Positions 23,862-35,900 of a stretch of DNA of 64,000 nucleotides are shown piece after piece. The DNA comes from Liolophura sinensis. Lineage: Eukaryota; Mollusca; Polyplacophora; Chitonida; Chitonidae. The position numbers and the translations under genes are program-made. How positions within the stretch are numbered: position 1 is the stretch's first letter; the number at the start of each line of letters is the position of its first letter. The notes beneath the pieces were generated by a model. The model saw only the letters and a program-made list of their open reading frames with translations. It was not told where the DNA came from and made no database searches. The stretch covers positions 2,889,001 to 2,953,000 of the forward strand of contig NC_088299.1 in NCBI RefSeq assembly GCF_032854445.1, read 5' to 3'.

Positions 23862-24127
23862 ATATGATTGGTATTTTACGCTGTACTCAAGAATATTTCA
23901 CTTATACGACGGCGGCCTGCATTATGGTGGGTGAAAACCGGGCAGAGCCTGGTGAAAACCCACGACCATCCGCAGGTTGATGGCAGACCTTCAAACGCAA
24001 AGCCGGAGAGGAAGCCAGGGTGAACTGGACTTGAACTAGATCACAATGACCACATTGGTTAGAGGCTCCTGGGTCATTACGCCGCACTGGCCAGCTAACC
24101 CCCCCTCGGCCACGGAGGCCGCCAAAT
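23862..24127 (-). mobile_element. SINE family 1, near full length (source of the 600-bp copy)
   Basis: Inverted tail and domain (GATTGGTATTTTACGCTGTA, TCAAGAATATTTCACTTATA), then the B-box complement (GGACTTGAACT) and the A-box end (GGCCACGGAGGCC). TGACACTT occurs on both sides (about 23838 and 24127) and may be a short target-site duplication. Confidence 0.85.
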
Positions 24128-24317
24128 GACACTTGAGTACGAGTCAAGTGCTCAAGATCTTGTTCTAAAGCTTAATGTCGCCTTCAATGAATTTCAATCC
24201 AATGCTGAGAAGAGCCTGAAAAAACCACCACACGTCAGCAGATGACTTACAAATTTCTTGACAAAATTTCTTTTGGCCGGCGCTAAAGCATCAACGGCGG
24301 GGTATGATCTGATCAGG

Positions 24318-24412
24318 GGACATCAGATCAGATAAATCTCCAACATCTTTGCTCAAAGGACATCAGATCAGATAAATCTCCAACATCTTTGATCACGGGA
24401 CATCAGATCAGA
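24318..24412. repeat. 40-bp direct repeat, 2.4 copies
   Basis: GGACATCAGATCAGATAAAT begins at 24318 and 24358, and a third start (GGACATCAGATCAGA) lies at 24398. The unit includes CTCCAACATCTTTG. Confidence 0.9.
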
Positions 24413-24430
24413 GAATTATGTGTATGCTTG

Positions 24431-24740
24431 GGGATTTAAGTCGTAGTTGGCAATTTTTCAGTAATGGGACGAGGAGTCATTAGGTGCGTGGACATGTATC
24501 GAGTCTTCTTGCCCACGCCGCTCAAGAGCTCCCATCACTGAAGTATCATACCAAAGACACAAGACACGACACCTCATCCAGTCATCCTATACTGTTTTCC
24601 TTGCTCTAACCTCTCAGTGCTGACCGCCAAGTGAGGTAGTACCATTTTAAAAAGCTTTAGCTATGACCCGGTCCCGGGTTAGATCCCGTTTCCCCCGACT
24701 TTGAGGCGAACGCTCTAACCATCAGGCAACCGAAGCAGTC
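24431..24740 (-). mobile_element. SINE family 2, near full length
   Basis: Read on the minus strand it starts with a tRNA-like head: GGTTGCCTGATGGTTAGAGC (A-box-like), then GGATCTAACCCGGGACC (B-box-like). It continues through CACTTGGCGGTCAGCACTGA, GTGTCTTTGGTATGATACTT and a TGAAAAATTGCC tail. It is the only copy here with a recognisable head, so family 2 is also tRNA-derived. Confidence 0.75.
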
Positions 24741-25614
24741 CCAGATCAGAAAGAAACTGGCGCTACATATTCTTCATGACCCAAGACAGAAATGTCACTT
24801 GTGTGCCAAAACACTAAAATGAAGTAATATAAAACGAAAGACTACTACATACTTTTTAAAATTTTAACCGAGTAAAATGCATTTCAAACACTTTGGATTC
24901 TACTTTGCGCTTTTTTGGTCATATTGCGACCAATGACGTAACATCTGGTATTTGGAACTTTAAATACACAAGACTGCTAAATTTTTGTACTTAAAAAGCA
25001 TACAAAGCTATGAATGCTTTCGCCAAATCAGCCTTTAAACTACTATTTCAAACAAGCAACATGGGCATATTGCCTTATTAACCCCTTGGTCCAAACAGGC
25101 CATGGCTGAATCTGATGTTTAAAGGCATTTTAATCGGTGAGAAAAATGCCACTAGAAATAAATCGACCTGTTTACCTAGACATTATTTAATAACCTTTTA
25201 CCTGATATATGCTTCAATATAATATTTGCATTTTTTAACTTTAAAGGCTCTTTAATTTTTTTTCACGAAAACTGGCACAATTTGGGGTTCAAACTTATTC
25301 TCCCCTTTAAATTTGCACAGGGCAGAAATTCAACAGTATGATGTTTGCAATCAAGGTTTATCCGACATGTTCTTTAAACCTACCAACATAGTATGCAATC
25401 TGTCAAACAATTTTGCATTCTTCTGGGATAAAATACAGTTTTATCCCCAGTGAAATCATAACTATCCACGGCACTGCAACAAAATGCTGTCAGTTAGCAT
25501 TTTGATTTTAACAAAACATGGCTGAAATCTGCGGTGCTATATCTTCAAAAGTGTTGATAAGTAAATACATCACACAATGAATCCGAAGTTATATTGCAGT
25601 ATAGGATTTTATTT
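24741..25614. other. AT-rich flank downstream of DDX27, unassigned
   Basis: No long frame. Phrases such as GGCATTTTAATCGGTGAGAA look transposon-like but I cannot place them. Confidence 0.35.
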
Positions 25615-25712
25615 CTATTCAACAATGTGATGTTCGCGATAGTTAACTGTGAAGCACCGTGTGCAATTCCATTCACAGCACTGCACAGCTCCTTCTTCAT
25701 TATCATCTTCTC
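25615..25712 (-). CDS. candidate orphan terminal exon, Cys-rich C-terminus
   Basis: On the minus strand a pyrimidine-rich acceptor (TTTTCGTTTGCAG) is followed by an open segment. It encodes EDDNEEGAVQCCEWNC and then TRCFTVNYREHHIVE and a TAG stop (25617-25615). AATAAA follows 2-7 bases past the stop (25613-25608). The acidic start and CC-x3-C-x2-C cysteines look like a genuine protein end. I do not recognise the family and see no partner exon; DDX27 ends upstream at 26328. It may be a transposon remnant, an alternative 3' exon or chance. Confidence 0.3.
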
Positions 25713-26032
25713 CTGCAAACGAAAATTAAATACCGTTTAAAACACCTGCTGGTTCCTGCAACTATTCAAGCAAATTTTACCACTTGTTTTCCAGTTCATT
25801 CTATTTGATTGGAGGTGCAACACTTCTCACCAATTTTCACCAAAACTGTTATCAACAGTCATCTCTTGTAACTGAATAAGGCTGTAGAACTTTTCTATGA
25901 AAATTCTGAAATTAATTCAATAAGAATTTTAATTTACATCTTTACAACTGTGTAATGTAGACGATGCTTGGAAAATGCCCATCATTTATCTCTTTTTGTT
26001 GTTAAAATGTCTTGGTGGTCTTATAATTTAGC

Positions 26033-26262
26033 TTGGCAAACCAAGTTACCACGCTGTGGCAAACCAAGTTACCACGCTACAGCAAACCAAGTTACCACGC
26101 TACGGCAAACCAATTTACCACCCTATGGCAAACCAAGATACTACTCTGCGGAAAACCAAGCTACCACGCTAGGGTAAACGAAGTTACCACACTACGGCAT
26201 TCCAAGTTACCACGCTACGGCAAAGCAAGTTACCACGCTGTGGCAAACCAAGTTACCAGTTG
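26033..26262. repeat. 23-bp minisatellite 3' of DDX27
   Basis: About ten copies of GGCAAACCAAGTTACCACGC-TAC begin about 65 bp past the DDX27 stop codon and may lie within its 3' UTR. The 69- and 78-codon frames are repeat artefacts. Confidence 0.9.
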
Positions 26263-26327
26263 CAAATAACGTGTAAATATAATCAATTTAAAAAACTAAA
26301 GTTTTGTTTAGTTGAGAATGTTGGTAG

Positions 26328-26547
26328 TTAAGACTTGGGTCTACTATTAATGGCTGACCCTGTGTCTGTTACCCTGAAACTGATTCTGTACATGTACCTT
26401 TGTTTTCCTTTCTGTTTATGAGACTTTCCAGGGAATGATGGCTTCCCTTTACCGCCACCACCGCCACCACCACCACCGCCCCCGTAGGGTCGACCTCCTT
26501 TGTGCTTCCCGACTAACCCCATCTCCTTTCTCTCTTGGTAAGACGGT
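26328..26547 (-). CDS. DDX27: DDX27 exon 20 (residues 716-788, stop)
   Basis: Starts after TTTTCAG with [18 protein letters not shown], matching the human GPSFEERKQLGL end. It has 11 consecutive Gly encoded by a GGT/GGC repeat and [18 protein letters not shown]. The last 22 residues (YMYRISFR to RPKS) do not resemble other DDX27 ends. A potential donor (CAAAG-GTACAT) after KGKQ could remove them, so the true terminus is uncertain. Confidence 0.85.
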
Positions 26548-29500
26548 CTGAAAACATCCAAAACAGGCAGCTTATGTCAATGTCCAATAATCTTACATAC
26601 TATGGAATGGGTTCTACAATGTGTCTTTGTGTAATTTGCCACAGGCTATGTTGGAATCTCTAATCCAAGGAACTACAGGAGCTGGAGCTTGCTTTTTTTT
26701 TTACTTTCTGTCATTTTATTTTGAAGGAGATCAGTGTAATTAGGAAGTTGACTAAACATTTTTTTCAGTCTGTGCAGCCAAGACTTCCACAGGATACGTT
26801 ATCTCATTTGAAGAACAACACAATAGACCCTTTGAAACAAGAAGACAGATTTGACCAATCGTAATCAACATTGCTACAGCTATATGCAGGTCAACTGAAT
26901 GTTCCACATATTCTTTACAAATATTCAATCTTTCTGTATAAGGTCACACTCTCAACTGCAACTAATGAGAATGGAATGGACAGTAACAGAGGTAGTGAGA
27001 GCCGTTAATAACGTTACAGATACCTTGTACATTCAACCTACTACACCATATTAAAAACACTTGAAAAAATCAAAAACAAAATCACAGATGAACTTACCCC
27101 TTTCTCAGCATCTTGACTGCCTTCTTACTGGTATTGGTCAATTCCTGGTCAAAGGTGGACTTTTTGCCCTTGCGTTTCTTCTTTGGTGCAGCTTAAAATA
27201 CAGGGAAAGCAATTATAAGTTTAATAACATGAAAACATTGGGCAGACATCCAAAAAAAAAAACAACATATGTATAATACACATAAATTTGGAATATATAT
27301 ATATATAGATATATGAGTTTCTTGGACTCTGAAATGAAGTTTTTGACCTTGTTTTTCAGTTACATTACAATCAATGCTTCATGATTAATTTTGTCCACAA
27401 TTAATATGTATCTATGCTTCTTCTAAACATCTCAACATTTTTAACCAATTACAATTATATTTCGCCTGCACACATTTTGCTTCAATTCTGTTTCTGAATA
27501 CTGATTCATCCACCATTATAGGCCACATTGGAGTTTCTTGTGAAGTTTGATTAATTTTTCATAGGAAACTTCAGGTGAAATAGAATAAATTCAAAACTAA
27601 TCATTTTAATGAAATTTATGATAAGGCAACAACTTATAATGAGGGGCCTCTGTGGCTCAGTTGGTTAGCGCGCTAGCGCAGTGTAATGACCTCGCAGCCT
27701 CTCACCAATGCGGTCACTGTGAGTTCAAGTCCACCTCATGCTGGCCTCATGCCGTATGTGGGAAGGTCTGTCAGCAACCTGCAGATGGTCGTGGGCTTTC
27801 CCCAGGCTCTGCTCAGTTTCCTCCCACCCTAATGCTGGCCGCCGTCGTATAAGTGAAATATTCTTGAGTACGGCGTAAAACACCAATCAAATAAATAAAT
27901 AAATAAACAACTTATAATGCTTTAATAACAATTTGCTCAGAATAACTCACCAATCTCCTCAGCGTCGTTGTAAGCTCGGATACGTTTGGGTCGGAAAGCT
28001 TTCTTTGAGGTTCGATGAGCATAAAGTTGAGCTTTTGTCAACTCAAAGTTTACTCGATCTTCTGGCTGAAAAATGATGATACAAAAAAAATCCATAATTC
28101 TGATAATATAAGATAATGTTTCTACACATAAAAAAAAGCATTTTCAGCATTAGGATTGAAAGTTAAAGGAGAAGAAAACCTAAAAAAATTAAGCAAATAT
28201 CAGATGAGAGAGAGCATGACAAGTTTTTTGCAAACATGGCCTTTAATATTTTAAAAAATTTTTTTTCTTTCAGAAGAAAGGGGTATATTTGTATGGTGGG
28301 TATTTGAGACCACCTCTCAGTATATGTTGTCTGAGTATAGTCATGTTCTAAATAAAGGTGATGCATCACTAATAAATTTTCTTCAGTGTAAAGCTGTTGT
28401 TTATATCCAAACACATGCATTTAATCTTAATTATGGTAATATCTATGAATATATTAAAAAATATAAATATGATTAAACTTCAGGTTGTACACATTTGATG
28501 GCTGAAAAGACCAAATTCTACCAAAAATATTATTTATTAAACATGTCAAAATGATCACACAGGAGCAGTATATACCATGAGGTGTTCCCAAATACCCACC
28601 GTACAAAAATTATTTTCAGATTTTTACCTTTAAAAAAGTGGAATTCTAGGTACATGTAACATGTAATTTATTATTTATATGCAACTCATTTGCAAAAAAA
28701 ACTAAATTTATGTTAATGTTTTAAAGGATGGCCTCACATGTGCTTACAGTGATTTTTTTCTTGTTCTTTCCTGTCTGATTTTTGATGCCTTTGAGATGAG
28801 CCAGTCTGAGTCCCGCTGAAATATAAAGTAATAAAAATGTAATCCTCAAAAGTTAATTTTCTTATATCTGTTTGTTTCACTTTTTTATTTATTTATTACT
28901 TTATCTATTTGATTTAATTGGTGTTTTAATAAGAAAACAAAAACAGGCAGAGACTGGTCAAAATAGGAGAACACTGCCAGTACCTGAACCAGACAAACCT
29001 CCTGAAGAGTACCTTTTTCTCTCATTTTCTCCTTGTGACTCTGAAACCAAATTCTCTTGGGTTGTCCCCCCTGATCTTTGGGGTTCTCCAGTAATTTCTC
29101 AGCCCTCTTCATTTTGTCTTCAGAGGCCTTCAGTTCCTTCTCCTCCAATTCCTCGATGTTCACTTTCTTTATATCAGGCTCCATTTTTGTGATCTTGTCT
29201 CTGTATTTCCCAATCACCTCTGCAACAAACAAACTGGATGTTATGGGATGTTAGAAAATAAAACAATTTATGCAGCCTACGTAAATTGTGAACGTCAACA
29301 AAAGCTCATTTTGGACTTTGGAGGCTGTGATGCAGAATTTTGTATTAACTCCCATGTTATTTAGACAATGTTTCCGGCCTGTGTGAGTAAACAGTCTTGG
29401 CCAAGAGAACCTCTAAATGTCCAGATGACTGCAGTGTTGATTGATTGATGTTTGCCTGATTTATTTATTTGATTGGTGTTTTTCTTTCGTACTCAAGAAT

Positions 29501-32500
29501 ATTTCACTTATACGACGGCGGCCAGCATTATGGTGGGAGGAAACCGGGCAGAGCATAAAACCCATGACAATTCGTAGGTTGCTGGACGACTTTCCCACGT
29601 ATGGCCGGAGATTGGTGTTTGAAGCCTTACTGAAGACTTTTTCAGTTCTATGATTGTGGTGAGATTTCTGGGTGGAGAACACCACAGTAAACCACTGACC
29701 TTCAGCAGGCACCTGACAAACCTCCTGACCTAAAGCTCCAACAGAAGCAGCAAGAGCTGGATTTGAACCCGCAACCTTATTGATCAGGGGCCTGGCAGTT
29801 GTAGCCAGAAAGATTTAACCATTTAAGCCAGCAAGGAACCAGGATGAATTGAAAACAACAGATGTAATATGGACACTAATACAACTGTCACTGTTTGATT
29901 TTCTGGATGACTGAACAAAGTCTAATACGTTTAAAAGAGAAATGAAATAAAGTAGCAAATCAAGTTCTATGTACATGTATAACACCAAACCTGTCCAAAA
30001 CGTTTGAATGATAAGATTCACTAGCTCAGCGCGCAGTTTTTTTAACAAAATAGTTTTTCTACAACTACAGAGTAAATCTCCAGCCACTGATCAAGTTACC
30101 TTGTGGAATGACTCTGCTCTTGACAGCTGTTCGAGCTTTCTTCACTAGTTCCTTCAACAGTTTCCTCTCCTGTTCTCCCACCAGGCTTACCGATCTACAA
30201 ACACATCTGACTGGTATTTGTGGCTTTTATTTGTTACCACAGGGTGATGATCATCTGGAAACCTATACTCCAAATTGTCATATGTATATTTGTCTGAGGT
30301 TTTACGCTGTACATAACAAATTTTCAGTCATATGATGAGGAGGAGTTATCAGGTGAGTATATACATGTATATACTGTGTTTTCTTGTGGCAAGGTGCGTC
30401 CATGCCACTAAAGTGCTGTTGCCACTGAAGTATCATGCCGAAGACACCAGACATGACACCAGGGCTCCAGTTAATTTTTCAGCCTGAGGAGTTTTTACTC
30501 ATGTCTTTAAGACAATGATGAGTAAAAAGGTAACCCTGTATGAGCAAAATCTTGGCAACTTAAGTCTTTTCTCTACACATGTAAAGTATTGTAAGTCACT
30601 TTCTGGCCATCATTTCAGCTTCAAGAAGTGGATTGTGATAGTTGACAACAATATCAAAAATGTTCAATGAAATATTCTGGACATTCTCCAAAGAACTGTT
30701 TCTATTGCCAACAACAGAGAATTGATTTTTGAGTCCACATGGCATTCCACTTTCAATTTTGACATGGGCATTGGCACTGAACGAGAATCAGTAGAAAGCA
30801 TAGTTTGGTTTACCCACTGTGCACCTGTTTCCTCCAGTGGAGCCTGACACACATGAACATGAGAAGGGCTGTTCTAACAATCTGACAGACACTGCTATTG
30901 GTATTTTTCTAACTTTTCTAACTTCGAGAGACGATATGCATGGGAATAAATTTCACTGCGTAGTAACAGTACGTATGTGGTAAAAGATATCAAGAGTATC
31001 TAGTGTAACATCAGTGTGTAATACATGTATATGGCTTTGGCCCGAGTTACTTCATTTAGGAAAGGCTCCCCATAATGGCATGTAATTATAAATATATTTA
31101 TTTAATTGGTACTCAAGAATATTTCTCTTATATGACAGCAGCCAGCATTATGGTGGGAGGAAGCCGGGCAGAACCCTGGCGGATGCACACAACCATCCAC
31201 AGGTTGCTGACAGATTTAACGTGACACAAAAATCTGCATTCTATACCAGCTTATCATGTAGCTTTGGCAGAACAAGTTCTCATATCATTTTCCTCATGTA
31301 GAAGTAAATTTTGGCGGTTAAGCTACCCACTTATCAGTTATTTATCAAAATATGATCAAAAAAGGAGTATATCAATGTATATCAATATAGTACATGAAGT
31401 TGTCTTTCATTAAATCATCTTTTATCAAGTTATTATCTCCTAGTCATCCGAACTGATGAGAGTGGGCTGATCAGTGCGGATGCACCTAAACTTATAATCT
31501 TTTGTCTTTTATGTTTTTTATGTGGGTGCACTTCACTTCTTAAGACATCGATTTAAACTGTTGGTTTCACGGGCAGAATAAATACAACTTAAAAATCATT
31601 TAATTTCTGGAAAATCTGGACTATCCCAGCAGTTGTTCCTGCTGAAGATATATTTTCGTAATCCGAATGCCTTCAACAACAGCAAAAACATCAAAACATC
31701 AAGATCGGACAAAATAAAAAGGGTAATTTTAAGTTATGTGCATTTTTTTTAGTCAGCTTGCACGTAAAACACCAAATAAATGTGACGACACCTAATGCTA
31801 TAATACAAGAATCTATCCAACTAGATGATTCCTTACTAACCTTCCGCTCTTGCCTGCTCGAGCTGTACGCCCCACCCGATGTACGTAATGCTTGACTGTT
31901 GCTGGCATGGTAAAATTGATCACCTGTTCATAAAGAAATGGAATAAATCAGTCTTATGGATGGAGGAATGTAAGCTGAGCCCAGTGGCAGTGACTGCGCC
32001 TTACCAGGTATATAACAAACCCCATGGTGTATAGCCATCGCTGAACCTGCAGGAATAGTATTATGTATTTGTTTGACTGGTGTTTCTACGACGTACTCAA
32101 GAATATTTCACATATACAACAGCAGCCAGCATCATGGTGGGAGGAAACCATGCAGAGCCTAGGGGAAACCCACAACCATCTGTAGCTTCCTGGCAGAGCT
32201 TCCCACGTGCAGATGGAGAAGAAGCCAGAATGAGCTGGACTTGAACTCACAGCAACTGCACTGACGAGGCTTCTGGGTCATTGAGCTGCAGAGGCATGTT
32301 GCACGGGTTAAAGTATGCAGCCTTCCTGAACCTGTCATTTCCAACAAGGACAACGGCTGAGTCAGTAAAAGATCTACAAATAGTTAACCATCTAGCTACT
32401 GTACTACTGTACTGTATTACTTATGTCCCTTACCGGCTAAATAAAAGTGCCTCTTAACAGAGATCACAAGCCCTTGACTTCATGTGGTCAATTAGGTAGC

Positions 32501-32939
32501 TGGGTTGGCTGAGGGGTATTCATCAGGAAATTTGTCCAGTACATGTAGCTTAGGAAGATCGATCTGCCTCACTTTTTATGTAAAACAACAACAATTACGC
32601 AAACACTCATAATTAATTTTTTAGTCATATGATAACGAAGGAATCCTTAGAGTGCATGTAATGTGCCTCCTTGTTGTAGGATGGACTTCCAGCGCTCTTT
32701 TATCTACTGCTGCTTCACTGAGGCGCCTTATCGAAGGCAAGTAAGCCGCCTTGCCCAAGCCATTATACTGATACGGGTCAACTAGTCGTTGCACTATCCC
32801 CTTCATGCTCAAGGCCAAGCGAGGAAGTTACAAATTCCTCTTTTAAGGTCTTAGGTGTGACTCGACCCACACTCTACCAACTGTTCCTTGCGCTTTGTAT
32901 TCAGCATGATATATGTATATATATATATATATATATGTG

Positions 32940-32976
<37 letters not shown>

Positions 32977-35900
32977 AGATAGATAGATAGATAGAAAGAG
33001 AGAGAGATTAAAGAATCTTGAACAAAATAACAGAAGACTTACAGTTTTAACTCCTTCTATGTCCAGACCTCTGGCTGCTAAATCCGTCCCGAGCAAAACA
33101 TCAATCTCAGAGTCCTTGAACTTCTTCAGAGTTTCTAGTCTCTATCAACATAAATCATTTAACGGATATGTTTCAATTACAAAATTATCCGATTACATAT
33201 TAAGTTGAAAAATCAATTTTTAAAATCAACCCATTCACTCAATACTGTCAGCAGCCTGACGACTCCTTAACATTGGCAATTATGTATATATACATGCATA
33301 TTTGCATGTATTTATTTGCTAAGTATTTAGTTCCATAGTGAAGATTTTCTTCTGTTATACCATAATAGTCTATTTTACTGGTTGTACCAAGAAAGAAGCA
33401 CTTTCAGACAAACCAAGACTGGATCATTTATTTCCAACGGTTAAAAAAAAAAAAATACAGGTATGAACTTTCACTAGTTGTTTACATACACACAGAACAA
33501 TGAACCATCCAATTCTTACCTGGGCCTGAGACAGGTTGCCATGTAGCTCTCCAACATTCACCCCTAGCAACCCCAAGATGATGTGAAGACGATGAGCCTG
33601 TTTCTTTGTCTGTACAAACACTATACAGTGGTCCCGGAAGGTCCGACAAACTAAAGCTGAAATTACAAACAGAACATGACATAGTGGTCTAGAAAGGTGC
33701 GACAAACCAAAGCTGAAATAAGAGACAAAACATTGTTCTGTCACCCCAGAATGTCTGATACACAAGAGCTGAAATTAGAGATAAAACACTATAAAGCAGT
33801 CCTTGGGTATCTGATATACCAAAGTTCAAATAATAGACAAAACACTATAGAGTGGTCCCCAAATGTGTGACAAACCAAAGCTCAGGTAAGAGGCAAAACA
33901 CTATACAGTGATTCTGGAATGTCCCAAATATCAGACCTGAAATTAGAGACAAAACATTTTGCAATGGTTCCAGAATGTCTGGCATACCAAAGCTGGAATA
34001 AGAAAAAAAAAACACATTAGCAGCAGTCCCAGAATGTGCAACAAACCAATATCAGACATCAAACTCTGTAATCAGAGAACAAAATTTGGTGAAATTTCTG
34101 AAAGAACGAACCATAACCTGATCAATGCTATTTATATCAGATACAAACTTAGTGGTGTTTAAAAGAAAAGACAACAAACAACATAACATGACTTATGTAG
34201 GGAAAGTTTGATGATAGACCTAGACGGCCATTTCTTTCTGACGGGCTGGGTAAGTCTATAAATCAACTTCTAATACAGAATACCTACAAGGCCACGGGAT
34301 GCATCATGTTAAAACAACTGTAAACATGATATCTTGTCACTCATACCTCAGGCACATATGGCTAAAACACAAAACAGTGTTCTGGTGACGTAACCCGAAA
34401 CAAGATGGGCTATAGAAATAACTTGCGTCTGATTGGATTAAACTGATAACATGGTGGCACTTGCGATAGCCTCAATGTACATGACTCTGATTTCTTTGAA
34501 CTGTGACATCACAGTAGTGCAACATCACAAATGGTTTACTTTGTCGACGCATATTGCATCTGATCTAGAGTAAAATAATTTTTTAATTTACATAATTATC
34601 TGGGGATAAATGCGGTCAGGTAGATGTATATCATGTAAATAAATGTAGGGCCTTGGGAGGGTGTTAAATAAAAACATGGCCTTACCTGAGACTATGGCCT
34701 CTCTGTCTCCCTCCCTGCTGGGCCGTATCCTGACGAACTCCTGCCGCAGACTGTGAGCCACATCTGTGTTCTCATTTATAAATATCTTCACTGGATCGTT
34801 CAAAGACACAGCTGCCAAGTCTTTCACCTGAAATCATAGGATTTAATCAAATTTAAAAAAAAAAATTAAACAAGAAAAACAGTTGTGCCAGTGTGAGAGA
34901 GGACAAACTGCCATTTACAATACGGCCCAATCCAGACGACATACTCTACTTGTATCATCCGTCCATCTTACGTGCATTTTGATTGGATGTTTGGGCGAAT
35001 CCTACACGGATCATGCAGCCATGATGGGCAGCCCATGCACAAATGTTAGCACCATCCTGATTGGATCTTACACCAATCTTAATCGACTGGTACATGTTGT
35101 CTCTCATGGGCAATTTTACGGTGCTTTAGCCTTTGTTGACACACTAGCTATAAATATGACACGATGTATCTTCAGTTTGCTGACCTGGTAAGGTCAGTTA
35201 TGAGAAAAGTATTAGTGAATGGTTTATCTTTTACCGAACTCATTCAAGCCATTAAAACAATCAGCTTGCCCAATTCATTGCCTAAATTATCATGAATAAG
35301 TTCTGTCATGACTATACACTATATTTCACACTTCACTCTACTTCCTCAAAAAATTTGCACTGAAAAAAATCGTATGTTGTACATGTAGGTAATGGTTCTG
35401 CATTAACTGGGATAATAGTCAAAACTCGATCTGCGTAATATCATGATTCTGTGCTAATTAGTAACCATGCTGGGAACTTGACCGATAGTGAATATTGTTT
35501 TATATTCTGGAAGATCTTACCATTGTGTGGGATATTGGGTTGACCTATGTTCCACAATATTAATCGTTATTGGTCAAAAGCAAGTTCTTGAGTGACAGTT
35601 TGGAGAATGGTTCATCTTGTTAAAGGTTGAATACAGTGTTTACGAGTCCTGACCACATCTGATTATTCTTGTGGCAAATTGCAGAAATGTGAAAAAAACA
35701 TGTCTGAGTACAGACTGGCTGACGTCACACATCACACCTCACGTCTGTAATCAGGCTGGCTAATTACCTCGTCTGTCATCGTTGCTGAAAACAGCATGGT
35801 CTGCCGCGTCCGTGAACACAGACGAATCACTTCCTTCATCTGCTCTGCGAAGACCTCATCCAGCATTCTGTGGGAGACAGCACTACATCATATCACACTA

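Noticed and set aside
23302-24147. Two identical 81-codon frames
   Set aside because: Both are antisense readings of one duplicated SINE.
28872-29192. A 106-codon plus-strand frame
   Set aside because: It is the antisense shadow of DDX27 exon 16 plus a SINE tail.
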